Shown here: positions 24,461 to 34,350 of the stretch, one piece after another
Layout of the letters: every line of letters starts with the position of its first letter
How positions within the stretch are numbered: the first letter of the stretch is position 1
Source of the DNA: Chitinophaga parva
Lineage (GTDB): Bacteria; Bacteroidota; Bacteroidia; Chitinophagales; Chitinophagaceae
Assembly: GCF_003071345.1 (NCBI RefSeq)
Contig: NZ_QCYK01000004.1
Span: forward strand, 174,037 to 238,036
Reading direction: 5' to 3'
Length of the DNA stretch: 64,000 nt
Notes under the pieces: generated by a model
What the model was told of the DNA's origin: nothing
Seen by the model: only the letters and a program-made list of their open reading frames with translations
Databases searched by the model: none
Program-made: the position numbers and the translations under genes

Positions 24461-26635
24461 CTACTGGAGGAAGATCTCGCGTATAGCGTGGTTGTTCACT
24501 TCCAGCACATAGATATTGCCATTCTTATCAATAGCCATAGGCCCGGTTTGGGAGAAGTTGAACAGGGCATCGCCCAGGCCCCCGTCTGCATAGCCATACT
24601 TGTATTGCTGGTAGCTAAGCTTACCACCGGTAAGGCTGCCTGTGTTGTTGGTGGGCAGCGTAATGGAGCGTACCGCAAAGTTGCCGCCATCCAGGAAATA
24701 AATGGTATTGCTGGCAGGGTTATACACGGAGGAGCCGGGGTTGCCGAGGCGGCTGGTACCTGGCAAGCCATCCACCCAGCCGCCGTCATAGTTGTTGCCG
24801 GCCAGGGTAGTACGCGAGCGTATGCTCATATCAAAAGCATAGTATTGTGCAGCATCCGTGCCGCCATAATAAGCGATGTTATTGATGACCACAAAAGGAT
24901 ACGTAACGCCTGTAAAGCTCAGTTGTGTAACTGCCAGGGTCTTTGCGTCTATCTTGTATGTGCCGCTATAGTCCGTACCAAAGCATACATTGTTCCTGTC
25001 ATCCATACTGAGTGATTTTGCCGTATTGCTCATGTTGTTCAGGTAAGGGACTACCGTGCCATCCGGCGTGATCTTGCGGATCGCGTTATTATTGTCTGCT
25101 ACATAGATATTGTCCTGTGCATCTGCAGTGATGCCAAAGATGTAGGAGAATCTTGCCGTGGTGCCGTTGCCATTGGTATTGCCCTGTTCCGTTTCGGAGC
25201 CGGCAAATATGGTCTTACCACTGCCATCCGGCGGTACTTTATAGATCACGAAATTGCTGGCGTAGTATACATTACCCTTGGAATCTATTGCCAGGCCCGT
25301 ATAGCCGGTTATGGTAGGGTCCGCAAAGAAGGTCTTCACACCCGCGTGGCGGAACAGCGGGCTTTGGGCATGCAGGCTGCCGGTGGAGAGCTGCATATTG
25401 CCGGTAGCCGTACCGTTGGGCATCGTTACGGTCAGCGTGCTGTCTGTAGCGGCGCTGATGGGCACGGGGATGCCATTCAGCGTCAGCTGGTTGTTAGCAG
25501 GATTAGGATCAAAGCCGGTCCCTTTTACGGTCACCACGGCGCCTGCCAGGCCATTGTCCGGCAGCAGGGAGATAATGCCCAGGGACTGTACGGTAAATAC
25601 GGGGCCGGTCACGCTTTGGCCGTTCACCACCACTTTCACGGCACCGCTGGTAGTGCCGGCAGGAACGGTCACCTGCAGTTGCTGGCCGCTTGCGCTGAGC
25701 AGGGTAGCAGGCACGCCGTTCACCGTAATGGCATCTTCATCGGTAAGGGCGCTGAAGTTATTACCAGTGATGGTCAGTTTACTGCCCACCGGGCCGCTCA
25801 TAGGCGCTATTTGCGATACCACGGGCACTGGTACTTTGGTGAATACCGGCCCGCTGGTCTTCTGTCCGTTAATGGTCACGCTTACCGGGCCGGTCTGCAC
25901 ATCGCTGCCCGCGGTGATCACCAGGGAGGTAGCTGTGGCGCTTACCACTTTGCTGGTTATGCCGTTAATGGCCACCACGTTATCGCCGGCATGGGTGCTG
26001 AAGCCCTCACCGGTGAGGGTGATGGTGGTACCGGGACCACCGGTTACAGGTTTTATTTTGGAGATCAGTTGGGAGGTGAATTGCGGCCCGCTGGCATGCT
26101 GGCCGTTCACATCCACGGTAAGGGCACCGCTGCCGGCACCGGCAGGTACGGTGATCACCAGCGTTGTATCATTCGCGTTAGTGACGATGGCTTTCTGGCC
26201 GTTCACGGTCACCACCGCGGGACCGGCTGTGCCGGTAAAGCCTGCACCGGTAATGGTTACCGTGGTGCCGGCAGGACCGTTGGAAGGGCTGATGGCATGC
26301 ACGCTCAGGGCCTGGTAGGTGTAGGTTTCACCGGTCACCGTTTTACCCGCCACGGTCACCGCTATGGGCCCGGTGCTGCCGCTGTCTGGTGCCGCCACGA
26401 TCAGCGTGGTGTCTGTGGCGTCCATGATACGGGCGCCTTTGCCGTTAAAGGTTACATTATTGTCGGGGAAGTTCCCGCGGAAGCCTGTACCATGGATGGT
26501 CACCACGGTGCCGGGGTTACCACTGCCGGGCAGGAAGCTGTTCACGCGCAGCGTGGCATCCACCTTGTTCTTGTCATCTCTTCTGCAGGCGCCCAGGAGC
26601 AGCACTGCCACCAAGAGGTATAATGCATGTTTCAT
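24461..26635 (-). CDS. Lipoprotein with five TIG/IPT repeats and NHL-like repeats
   Basis: The 724-residue protein begins with a lipoprotein signal (AVLLLGAC). Five IPT/TIG immunoglobulin-like repeats follow, recognisable by the recurring P..G..GT.VTI.G.GF core (for example SNGPAGTTVTITGAGF and GGPGTTITLTGEGF) and spaced about 80 residues apart (residues about 30-430). The C-terminal 290 residues are NHL-type propeller repeats (AIDSKGNVYYAS, ADAQDNIYVADNNNAIRKI, AIDKNGNIYVLEVNNHAIREI). TIG-NHL lipoproteins are surface binding proteins for carbohydrate or protein. It is the last gene of the operon, nine bases after the Oar-like receptor. Confidence 0.9.
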   Translation of the reverse strand: MKHALYLLVAVLLLGACRRDDKNKVDATLRVNSFLPGSGNPGTVVTIHGTGFRGNFPDNNVTFNGKGARIMDATDTTLIVAAPDSGSTGPIAVTVAGKTVTGETYTYQALSVHAISPSNGPAGTTVTITGAGFTGTAGPAVVTVNGQKAIVTNANDTTLVITVPAGAGSGALTVDVNGQHASGPQFTSQLISKIKPVTGGPGTTITLTGEGFSTHAGDNVVAINGITSKVVSATATSLVITAGSDVQTGPVSVTINGQKTSGPVFTKVPVPVVSQIAPMSGPVGSKLTITGNNFSALTDEDAITVNGVPATLLSASGQQLQVTVPAGTTSGAVKVVVNGQSVTGPVFTVQSLGIISLLPDNGLAGAVVTVKGTGFDPNPANNQLTLNGIPVPISAATDSTLTVTMPNGTATGNMQLSTGSLHAQSPLFRHAGVKTFFADPTITGYTGLAIDSKGNVYYASNFVIYKVPPDGSGKTIFAGSETEQGNTNGNGTTARFSYIFGITADAQDNIYVADNNNAIRKITPDGTVVPYLNNMSNTAKSLSMDDRNNVCFGTDYSGTYKIDAKTLAVTQLSFTGVTYPFVVINNIAYYGGTDAAQYYAFDMSIRSRTTLAGNNYDGGWVDGLPGTSRLGNPGSSVYNPASNTIYFLDGGNFAVRSITLPTNNTGSLTGGKLSYQQYKYGYADGGLGDALFNFSQTGPMAIDKNGNIYVLEVNNHAIREIFLQ

Positions 26636-26644
26636 GTGCATGTT

Positions 26645-29600
26645 TTAAAATGAATAACGCATGCCCAGCTGCAGCTGGTAGCGGGAGTTAAAGAAGTCGG
26701 TGGCGTAAGGGGTACCCGGGTTGGCAAAGTTGTACACGGGATAGCCTTCCTTGGTCTGGCGACCGGGGTATACCGGTGTCAATCCTACACTGGCCGTGGA
26801 GTTGAAGGTATTGGGCGAGAAGTACACGCGGCCCCAGTCCTTGTTCAGCAGGTTAGTGAGGTTGATCACGTCCAGTGACAGGGTCAGGTAGCTGCTGCGC
26901 GGGTTAGTGGTGAAATGGTACTCCTGTGCAAAGTGAAAATCTGCCTGCTCATTCCAGGGCGTGCGGCCCATATTGCGCGCGGTGAAATCGCCGCGGCGGC
27001 CGTGCAGGTATTTGTTGCCATCAATGAATGCATTGAAAGCGGCTGCCTGCTGGGCGGCGGTGATCACGTTGCCTTGCGCATCGTTATAGTCCTGGAAGAA
27101 ATGAATGGCCTGGTCCGCATACGGGATGTAGGCCAGGCTTACCTGTTGGGGCAGTCCCTGCACGCTGTTGTTCACAATGCCGTAGGTAAAGGGGGAGCCG
27201 GATTGGGCGCTGAAGAACACGGAGAAATTACTGATCCATTGCTTGCTCCATGCTTTGCGGTAATCTGCATGCGCTACAATGCGGTGGCGGATGTCAAAGT
27301 TGGAATAAGCCAGGCCCGGGTTGTTCGGGTTCAATGCCTGGTTCAGCTGCCAGTTACTTTCCATGGAGTTACGGATCCCGTTGCTTACGTCTTTGGATTC
27401 ACCGTAGGTGTAAGACACGCCGGCATTAAAACCACCTGTGAAATTGCGGCTGATGCTGGCGGAGAGGTTATAACGGTAGCCCTGGTTCGTGTTGCTCAGT
27501 TCATACGCGTTTGAGAAATGAGGATCTATGTTGCCGCTGAAAACAGGCTGCTTCAACTCCGTATCATACGCGTAGTAAGTAGGATTGTCCCTGATGTTTA
27601 CCTGGCGGAACATGACATCCCTGATGCTCCTGGTGTAAATGCCTTCCACGGTGATCTTGTAAGCATTGGGCGTGGTGTAATCCAGTGCCAGGCTTATTCT
27701 TGCTACTTTGGGCATTACAAAGTGGTTGTCCACCACATCCACCTGTGTTTTGCCGGAGTTCCTGTTGTTCAATACTGTACCGTTCTGGCCAATGAAATCT
27801 GCAATGCCATTCTTGCCTGTCTTTAGCGGGTCTGTACCTGGCACAAAGGCCTGCTGGTCCGCTTTCTGGTCAAAAGAGCCGTAGCTGTCACCATTGTTGT
27901 AGTAGGCATAAGCCAGCCATGCAAAGGGAATGCGGCCGGTAAAGAGGCCGGCGCCACCACGCAGTACCAGGCTTTGATCGCCCAGCCAGTCATAACGGAA
28001 GCCCAGGCGGGGAGAGAGCTGCACCTTGCCAAAGAAGTCTTCATGGATCTGGTTCAGCGGCGTATAGCTATAGGTGTTACCCAGGTTGCCATCAGTGATG
28101 GCATTGCGGGTTTTGTCGCTCAGCACGGGTTTTACAGGCAGCAGGGTATAGTCTGCACGTACGCCCGGTGTGATCTTCAGCTTGTCGGTGAGCTGAATTT
28201 CATCCTGGAAATAAGCGCTCAGCATGTCAATATTGAACGACTGTGGATGTGCCATGATATAATCACGGCTGTTGTCCGTGTAGTTGTAGCTGCCACGCAC
28301 GCGCCAGGGATTGTTGTTCAGGTAATCATCAATGCTCAGGTAGTCCACGCGGCCGTTCCAGCTGTTCACAAAACCGTAGTTGATGTGGTACAGCTCATTG
28401 TGGGTACCAAACAGGAAAGTGTGTTTCCCCTTGTACCAGGTAAGATTGTCCGTGATCTCCCAGGTGCGCTGCTGCATGTTGAAGATGGCGCCTTCACGGT
28501 CGGTGCCCAGGTAGATGGTGGTACCGGGTGTACGGCCCATGATCTGTACCTGCGGCAGGTTAGGATCGCTTTCCGGGTCGCGCTTGTCATTCACCACGGT
28601 GTAGCCCACCAGCAGGCTGTTTGCCAGGGTAGGAGTGAAGCGGGATTTCAGTTCCGCCACCGTGGAAGTCTGGTTATTCGTCTGCCTGTAAGCCATGCTG
28701 GTAAAGCGGAAATCAGACTGGTCGCGGTCCATGATCACGGCATGGGAAAGGATGGTGTTATTGCGCAGCGTGAGCTGGTGTTTTTCATTGATGTTCCAGT
28801 CCAGGCGGTTGAAGAATTTGGCAGACTGGCTGCTGGCGTTATAAGCCCCGGCAGTACCGGGTTTGAAGGCGTCGCCATAGCGGGAGGTGGTGGCGTTGAT
28901 GATGTCCTGCTCATCCTTTACGCTGAGGATCTGGGCGGTCTCTTTTTCGCCCACATTCAGCTGGGAAGGATCGCGGCGACCCGTCATTTCCTCGTTGGTG
29001 AAGAAGAACAGTTTGTTCTTAATGATAGGGAACCCCAGGCGTATGCCGGACTGGTAATCATAGAATGCGCTGTTTTCCTTGCCCAGGGAGCCTATCTTGT
29101 CTTTTCCCACCAGGGCTGCATTCCGGCCAAAGCCATATACAGAGCCGGTGAGCTCATTGGTACCGCTGCGGGTCACCGCATTGATGCTGCCACCGGTGAA
29201 GTTACCGATCTTCACATCGAAGGGGGCCAGGTACACCTGCATATCTTCAATAGCATCCAGGGAAATGGGATTGCTATGCGTGCTGCTGCCGGGCATACCG
29301 GAAGTACCGGTAATGCCACCCAGGGAAGGGCTGAAGCCGATGGCATCATTGTTAATGGCGCCATCCAGTGTCACGTTGTTGTAGCGGAAGTTGGTCCCGC
29401 CAAAAGAGTTGTCCTTCGAGGCCTGGGGCACCAGGCGGGTCATGTCCTGGATGCTGCGGTTGGCCGTAGGCATGTTACGCAATTGCGACTGGCTGATGTT
29501 CTGGCCGGCGCCGTAGGTATTTGCCTTGGCACCTTTGCTGCCTTTCACCACTACTTCACCCAGCTGCTTATTGCTATCCTGCAGCACAAAAGCCAGCTGC

Positions 29601-29905
29601 AACGGTTCACCCAAGCGTACGGTGATGTTTTCCTGTTTCTGCTCACCCATGCCTACCATGGAAGCCTGCACGGTGTAAGGCCCGCCAATGCGCAGTCCTG
29701 TAAGATGATAGCGGCCATCATTGCCGGCCACGGTGCCATAGCGGGTGCCGGTGGGCACGTGGATGGCCTGGATGGTCACCCCGGGTATGGGCTGGCCCTT
29801 GCCATCCGTGACACGCCCATCCAGGCGGCCACTGGTTTCCTGCGCCTGCACCGTGCCGCAAAGCAGCAACAGCAGCAGTATGCAAAGACTATAAAGCTTG
29901 TTCAT
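26645..29905 (-). CDS. Oar-like TonB-dependent outer-membrane receptor
   Basis: This 1086-residue protein has a Sec signal peptide, a carboxypeptidase-regulatory domain (GRLDGRVTDGKGQPIPGVTI, about residues 25-110), and a plug domain. In the plug, the segment NRSIQDMTRLVPQAS and the ITGTSGMPGS loop are typical of Oar-like, not SusC, receptors. A 22-strand barrel ends in an aromatic residue (LGMRYSF). It would move a ligand across the outer membrane with TonB energy, or act in adhesion/secretion as Oar does. It lies between a FAS1 gene and the TIG gene with gaps of about ten bases. No SusD is encoded. Confidence 0.92.
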   Translation of the reverse strand: MNKLYSLCILLLLLLCGTVQAQETSGRLDGRVTDGKGQPIPGVTIQAIHVPTGTRYGTVAGNDGRYHLTGLRIGGPYTVQASMVGMGEQKQENITVRLGEPLQLAFVLQDSNKQLGEVVVKGSKGAKANTYGAGQNISQSQLRNMPTANRSIQDMTRLVPQASKDNSFGGTNFRYNNVTLDGAINNDAIGFSPSLGGITGTSGMPGSSTHSNPISLDAIEDMQVYLAPFDVKIGNFTGGSINAVTRSGTNELTGSVYGFGRNAALVGKDKIGSLGKENSAFYDYQSGIRLGFPIIKNKLFFFTNEEMTGRRDPSQLNVGEKETAQILSVKDEQDIINATTSRYGDAFKPGTAGAYNASSQSAKFFNRLDWNINEKHQLTLRNNTILSHAVIMDRDQSDFRFTSMAYRQTNNQTSTVAELKSRFTPTLANSLLVGYTVVNDKRDPESDPNLPQVQIMGRTPGTTIYLGTDREGAIFNMQQRTWEITDNLTWYKGKHTFLFGTHNELYHINYGFVNSWNGRVDYLSIDDYLNNNPWRVRGSYNYTDNSRDYIMAHPQSFNIDMLSAYFQDEIQLTDKLKITPGVRADYTLLPVKPVLSDKTRNAITDGNLGNTYSYTPLNQIHEDFFGKVQLSPRLGFRYDWLGDQSLVLRGGAGLFTGRIPFAWLAYAYYNNGDSYGSFDQKADQQAFVPGTDPLKTGKNGIADFIGQNGTVLNNRNSGKTQVDVVDNHFVMPKVARISLALDYTTPNAYKITVEGIYTRSIRDVMFRQVNIRDNPTYYAYDTELKQPVFSGNIDPHFSNAYELSNTNQGYRYNLSASISRNFTGGFNAGVSYTYGESKDVSNGIRNSMESNWQLNQALNPNNPGLAYSNFDIRHRIVAHADYRKAWSKQWISNFSVFFSAQSGSPFTYGIVNNSVQGLPQQVSLAYIPYADQAIHFFQDYNDAQGNVITAAQQAAAFNAFIDGNKYLHGRRGDFTARNMGRTPWNEQADFHFAQEYHFTTNPRSSYLTLSLDVINLTNLLNKDWGRVYFSPNTFNSTASVGLTPVYPGRQTKEGYPVYNFANPGTPYATDFFNSRYQLQLGMRYSF

Positions 29906-29916
29906 GTGTTACGTTG

Positions 29917-30906
29917 TTAAAAGTTTTCTTTCAATACCTGGTCAATGATGTGCAGGATACCGTTGTTGGTCAGCACGTTCTGCTTCATGATGTTGCAGGG
30001 TTGTGGGTTGCCGCTGCCTTGTATCCTGATGGAGGTGAAACCTACACCTGTCTGCGGATTGGGCACCAGGGTCACCGTGGTGGTGTTGCTGTTGGCCATG
30101 GTCTGCTGGCTGGTGTTGCTGTCATCCGCGGTAAGGATGTAGTCGTACACGAAGTGACGGCCTGCGGTCAGCTGGTACAGCAGCAGGGCTTTCAGCACCG
30201 CAGGATCGGTGGTAGCAATGCTGTCCATGCTGGGATAGCCGGCGGCGCGGAAGGCGTTGTTGCTCGGGGCAAACAGCGTATAGGCGTCGTTGCCGGCCAG
30301 CAGGTTCTTCATGCCGGTCACCTGTAGGGCAGTGTTCAGGAAAGTAAGGCTGGTATCTGCTGCCACCGCATCGCTCAGGGTGTTTTGCAGCAGGGGCGGC
30401 ATCACTGCGCTGATCACCTGTATGAGGCCATTGCTGGCAGGCATATTCACCGCCGATACGGGCGTACCATTGATGGTGATCACCGTGTCAGCTCCTTTTA
30501 TCCAGTGGGTGATGTAGAGCTGTGTGCCGGCAAAGCTGGTCACCGGCTGGTTAAAGCGGAAAGGCAGCTTATTCAGGTCCCAGCTGCCATCCAGCAGGTG
30601 GTAGCGCACCATGTTCAGCAGCACGGCACCGTCTTCCTGGGCCACCGCGGTCTCATCACTGTAGCCGGCCGCCTGGAAGGCTGTATTGTCCGGTATGAGC
30701 ACAGTATAAGGGCCGGCCCCGCGCAGCTGTTTATCCAGGCCGGTGGTGGTCAGCGCGGTATTGAAGTCGGAGAAATTGAACTTGTTGTCTGTGATCACAT
30801 TCACCAGTTGGTTAGCGTCACCACCGCTGGTAGCGGGTTTGCTGTCGTCCTTTTTGCAGGCAAAGAGGAGCAGGCAAAACCCGGCCAGCCAGATATTTTT
30901 TTGCAT
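29917..30906 (-). CDS. Lipoprotein with two FAS1 (fasciclin) domains
   Basis: The 329-residue protein has a lipoprotein signal (LLFAC at residue 16) and two FAS1 domains, residues about 32-170 and 175-329. Each shows the family H1 motif (YTVLIPDNTAFQAAG; YTLFAPSNNAFRAAG) and the second shows the H2-type end (NGILHIIDQVL). FAS1 domains mediate adhesion, often in extracellular matrices. It is the third of three tandem paralogs, which are divergent enough to indicate old duplication. Confidence 0.92.
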   Translation of the reverse strand: MQKNIWLAGFCLLLFACKKDDSKPATSGGDANQLVNVITDNKFNFSDFNTALTTTGLDKQLRGAGPYTVLIPDNTAFQAAGYSDETAVAQEDGAVLLNMVRYHLLDGSWDLNKLPFRFNQPVTSFAGTQLYITHWIKGADTVITINGTPVSAVNMPASNGLIQVISAVMPPLLQNTLSDAVAADTSLTFLNTALQVTGMKNLLAGNDAYTLFAPSNNAFRAAGYPSMDSIATTDPAVLKALLLYQLTAGRHFVYDYILTADDSNTSQQTMANSNTTTVTLVPNPQTGVGFTSIRIQGSGNPQPCNIMKQNVLTNNGILHIIDQVLKENF

Positions 30907-30930
30907 CGTATTTCAGTTTTTGGGTGTAGA

Positions 30931-32106
30931 TCAATGTGCCAGCAGGTTATCGTCTATCACGTGTATCACGCCATTGCGGCACACAATGTCGGTGGTGGTC
31001 AGCGGCACCGGTGCAAATACAGGTGAGAGCTGGTTCACCAGCAGTTTGCCACCGGTTTGCTGGAAGCGCAGGCGCATATACACGGGCGGTGGGCGGTAAA
31101 GGTCTCCGGGCATCAGCAGTGCATTGGCCAGGCTGCCGTTGTCAGAGAAGTCGTTGGAGAAATACACCAGCGGGTACGATGGCCTGTTGAAATAGCTGAG
31201 ATCCTCATGCGTAGAAAAGAGCATAGAGTCCAGGGGATTGAACACCGCCGCGTAGTAAGTTTTGCCACCAATGTCCCGGTAGTTGGGATAGTCCATCGGG
31301 GAACGGCCGGCCAGGGCACGGAAGTCGTCCGGTGTTTTGAGCCCTGCCTGCGCAAACGCATGGTTGGTGGGTACTATCAGCGTAAAAGGTGCGCATTGGG
31401 AAGAGCTGGTCAGCAGGGGCAGGAAGTCCTGTATATTGTACCCTATGTAGTCATCATTGGTGCTATCGCTGATGTGGTAGGCCTCCAGGAACTGGCTGAA
31501 TTCTGCATGGCTGCCCAGGTAGTCTATCATGTCAAACGCCGGCTTTTTCAGTACCTCGTCCAAGATGTAAATGGTGCCGTCCAGGCCGTCCAGGGCGCGC
31601 AGCGGGTGGGCATGCCCGTTCACCATCAGCTTCCCCTGGTGGATGCCCAGGTACAGGAAGTAGCGGTAGGGTGACCATGGGCTGTAGTCTGCAAAGTCAG
31701 ACGCCGTCAGCATGGAATACTGTGCTATGTTACCAAGTGATTGCTGCAGGTTGCTGCTGTTGACAGGATTGGCGATGGCATGGTACAGCACCAGGGAGTC
31801 CAGGTCGTTGATGTTCATGCCGGCAATGCCTGCCTTCGTATAGCCGGCCGCGTTAAAGGCGGAGTCTGAAGGCACCAGCAGTGTATAGGCCGCCACTTGC
31901 TGCGCCGCCAGGATGGAATCCAGGTTCACGCGCTGGCAGATGGCTTTGTAGATGGTAAGGTTGGAGCTGTCCAGCAGGGCCTTTACCGTAGCCGGTGCCG
32001 GCGCTCCGGGTATGGGCTTGCCTACGGGCGTCACCTGGGCATCTTCCTGCCGGCAGGCCATGCAGCAGGAGATGACTAACAGTAATGTATATACTATTTT
32101 TTTCAT
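30931..32106 (-). CDS. Lipoprotein with two FAS1 (fasciclin) domains
   Basis: The 391-residue protein has a lipoprotein signal (LVISCCMAC) and two FAS1 domains: about residues 40-185 (YTLLVPSDSAFNAAGYT; DGTIYILDEVL) and about 190-391 (FTLIVPTNHAFAQAGL; NGVIHVIDDNL). The second domain carries a longer insertion than usual. It is the middle member of the FAS1 trio and is about 24 bases from the next gene. The start at the inner Met gives the standard lipoprotein leader. Confidence 0.9.
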   Translation of the reverse strand: MKKIVYTLLLVISCCMACRQEDAQVTPVGKPIPGAPAPATVKALLDSSNLTIYKAICQRVNLDSILAAQQVAAYTLLVPSDSAFNAAGYTKAGIAGMNINDLDSLVLYHAIANPVNSSNLQQSLGNIAQYSMLTASDFADYSPWSPYRYFLYLGIHQGKLMVNGHAHPLRALDGLDGTIYILDEVLKKPAFDMIDYLGSHAEFSQFLEAYHISDSTNDDYIGYNIQDFLPLLTSSSQCAPFTLIVPTNHAFAQAGLKTPDDFRALAGRSPMDYPNYRDIGGKTYYAAVFNPLDSMLFSTHEDLSYFNRPSYPLVYFSNDFSDNGSLANALLMPGDLYRPPPVYMRLRFQQTGGKLLVNQLSPVFAPVPLTTTDIVCRNGVIHVIDDNLLAH

Positions 32107-32124
32107 GGTCATTTAAGTGAAAGG

Positions 32125-33150
32125 TTATTGCTGCGGAAGCAGGTAAGGATAGTTCATCAGGTCTTTGATGTGGTATACCACCCCGTTGTCCGTAAGATTA
32201 TCCTTAGACAGGCGCCCGTCACCATAGTACACGCTGCTGGGGCCATAGGCGCCGGTCTTACCATCTGCCGGCCGGATGAAAAGGGAGGCGTCCGGCATGA
32301 TGGTCCACCCGTACACAGATACCGTAGCATTAGGGACAGATACCATGGATTTATCCGTAGAGAAAACATGGTGCACGGCCATACCCAGGGTATAGATGCG
32401 GTAAGCGATGGGCTGGTAGCGGCTTACATCGATGTGCGCAATACTGTCTGCCGTGAGCCCGTAACGCAGCATCACATCATTGGTAGGCGCATACACCGTG
32501 TAAGGGCCTTTGAGCGCCAGGCTGTCCCACTGCCTGCTTTGTTTGAGCAATTGCACAAACAGCGTAGCGGCGGTGTCTTTTGCCAGGAAGCCCTGGATGG
32601 TGCCGGGGAAGTATTTGGGAATGGCCTGGAGCAGGTGCATAGCACCGTTGGTCAGGGCAATGTTGCGCTTGGGTGCATCCTCCACCGGGCAGCCGTTGAT
32701 CACCACACGGTAGTTGTCCGCCCCGTTGCCATAGGAAGTCACAGACACATACAGCGGCCCGCCGGAAAGCGACGTGTAGATATTATCCAGCTGCGTGGGC
32801 AGGTCAGCGATGTACACGCGGCCGGGGATGACCAGGTATTTAAGGGCCTGGCGCAGGCTGTCCGTGTTCATGTTATCAAAATCACTGGCGCGGGTAATAC
32901 CCATTGCATTGAAAGCACTGTTCTCCGGTGCAAACAGGGTATAGGTGCCGGTGTTAAGGCTGTCCAGGAAGCCGATCTTTTGCAGGCCGGCGGCCAGCAG
33001 GCTGAGATTATAGTTATTCCGTATGAAGTCGCCCATGGCGCGTATGCTGGAGGATGGCTGGTCCACGGTGAGGGCGTTCTTCTTACAGCCCGCCATGATG
33101 GAGGTGCCCAGCGCCAGCGCGCAGAAAAGGCGTTTTATGTTTGCTTTCAT
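32125..33150 (-). CDS. Lipoprotein with two FAS1 (fasciclin) domains
   Basis: The 341-residue protein has a lipoprotein-like leader (LGTSIMAGC at residue 22) and two FAS1 domains: about residues 35-175 (YTLFAPENSAFNAMGIT; NGAMHLLQAI) and about 180-341 (YTVYAPTNDVMLRYGL; NGVVYHIKDLM). It is the first and most divergent of the three tandem FAS1 genes. Gaps to both neighbours are only 12-18 bases. Confidence 0.88.
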   Translation of the reverse strand: MKANIKRLFCALALGTSIMAGCKKNALTVDQPSSSIRAMGDFIRNNYNLSLLAAGLQKIGFLDSLNTGTYTLFAPENSAFNAMGITRASDFDNMNTDSLRQALKYLVIPGRVYIADLPTQLDNIYTSLSGGPLYVSVTSYGNGADNYRVVINGCPVEDAPKRNIALTNGAMHLLQAIPKYFPGTIQGFLAKDTAATLFVQLLKQSRQWDSLALKGPYTVYAPTNDVMLRYGLTADSIAHIDVSRYQPIAYRIYTLGMAVHHVFSTDKSMVSVPNATVSVYGWTIMPDASLFIRPADGKTGAYGPSSVYYGDGRLSKDNLTDNGVVYHIKDLMNYPYLLPQQ

Positions 33151-33162
33151 GATTGCGGTGGT

Positions 33163-34350
33163 TTAGTAAATGGGCGGATCATATTTGCGCTGCAGCACGG
33201 TGAGGTACACATTGCCGTTCACATACTCGATCGTATTGATGGTGGCGAATGAACGGGGATTGTAAATGCCGGAGCGGATAGAGATGATCAGGCCTGTGTT
33301 CTGGTCGGCCATGATGTTGTACACAGCGGTGCCGGCCACAGGGCCTATGCTTACCGTGGCGGCGTTACCATAGTTCTCCACGTTAGCACCATTGTCCAGG
33401 TGGTCAGATGGGTTGCTGGGCGCGGAGAAGGTGAACTTCTGGCTTTGTTGCCCGGCATAGATGCGGTTCCATGAAGGAATGGGAAACAGCGGGAAATGAT
33501 AGTAAGGATGCGCCACGGGTTCCTGTGAGCGCAGCATGGTGGTCATGAACACGTTCTGGTAGCCGGGCAACTGGCCGGGCTGGTTAGCGCCGGGAGAGGT
33601 GCCAAACAGCGTGTAATACACATTCATGGTGTCTTTCAGGTTGCGGTTCAGGTTACCCCCGGCCTCGTCATACACGAAGGTCTGGTTGTAGCCTTCCGCG
33701 CTGAGGTTATAGAAGTTCACATACACGGCCGAATCAGAGAAGGACTGCCTGGTGAACTGCTCCTGGCGCACGTAGGCTATGGTCTTTGCTGTGTACACGG
33801 ATTGCTCCAGGATATTCATGGTATATACTTCCCCCTGTTGCAGATCCAATACGGTGTCTACCAGGAAATGCTTCCGGTTTTCTGCGCTAAGGCTGAAGAA
33901 AGGCGCGTTGCTAAGCGGGCGGGTGGCAAAGACGAAGCGGTGTTTTCCACTGGGCACCTGGCCGTAGCTGGAAAGGTCGTAGCCGTTCAGAATGGGGCCC
34001 ACGGCCACTTTCATGGTGCCGGGAAATTCCGTTTGCCAAAGAGAGGTGTTCCCCGCATCGGGGTAAGGCCTCGCCAGTTCACCGCGGGTGTTCAGGTAAT
34101 CGCAGGTTATGGCAGCGCTTACCGGTGCGCTGCTGTCGCCCATCACCGGGTCTATCATCATGATGAGATATGGTGGCGGGGCATCCTTGTTGTCGAGTGT
34201 AACGTTATAAGTAAGGTCATTGAATACGCGCAGGTAAGCCGGGCTTTGCACCGTTGGGTAGTCTGTTTTGCGGCAGGCACCCAGTTGCAAAGCGCCTGCA
34301 AGGGCCAGCAGGCACCAGGACATACCTTGCCTGTTGAAGAGCTTTATCAT
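33163..34350 (-). CDS. Surface lipoprotein of unknown family
   Basis: The 395-residue protein carries a lipoprotein signal (LALAGALQLGAC) and is otherwise beta-rich with many Tyr, Asn and Pro. A DUF4397-like strand pattern is faint (YLRVFNDLTYNVTLDN; VYVNFYNLSAEGYNQTFVYDE). No catalytic motif is seen. Its start overlaps the stop of the previous gene by four bases. It is probably exposed at the cell surface as an accessory of the receptors. Confidence 0.75.
   Translation of the reverse strand: MIKLFNRQGMSWCLLALAGALQLGACRKTDYPTVQSPAYLRVFNDLTYNVTLDNKDAPPPYLIMMIDPVMGDSSAPVSAAITCDYLNTRGELARPYPDAGNTSLWQTEFPGTMKVAVGPILNGYDLSSYGQVPSGKHRFVFATRPLSNAPFFSLSAENRKHFLVDTVLDLQQGEVYTMNILEQSVYTAKTIAYVRQEQFTRQSFSDSAVYVNFYNLSAEGYNQTFVYDEAGGNLNRNLKDTMNVYYTLFGTSPGANQPGQLPGYQNVFMTTMLRSQEPVAHPYYHFPLFPIPSWNRIYAGQQSQKFTFSAPSNPSDHLDNGANVENYGNAATVSIGPVAGTAVYNIMADQNTGLIISIRSGIYNPRSFATINTIEYVNGNVYLTVLQRKYDPPIY

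Noticed and set aside
27974..29920. A 648-codon plus-strand frame antisense to the Oar-like receptor
   Set aside because: It has no recognisable motif, and its residue mix (His, Gln, Ala, Val, Gly) is that of a reverse-complement shadow; the receptor on the other strand is unambiguous.
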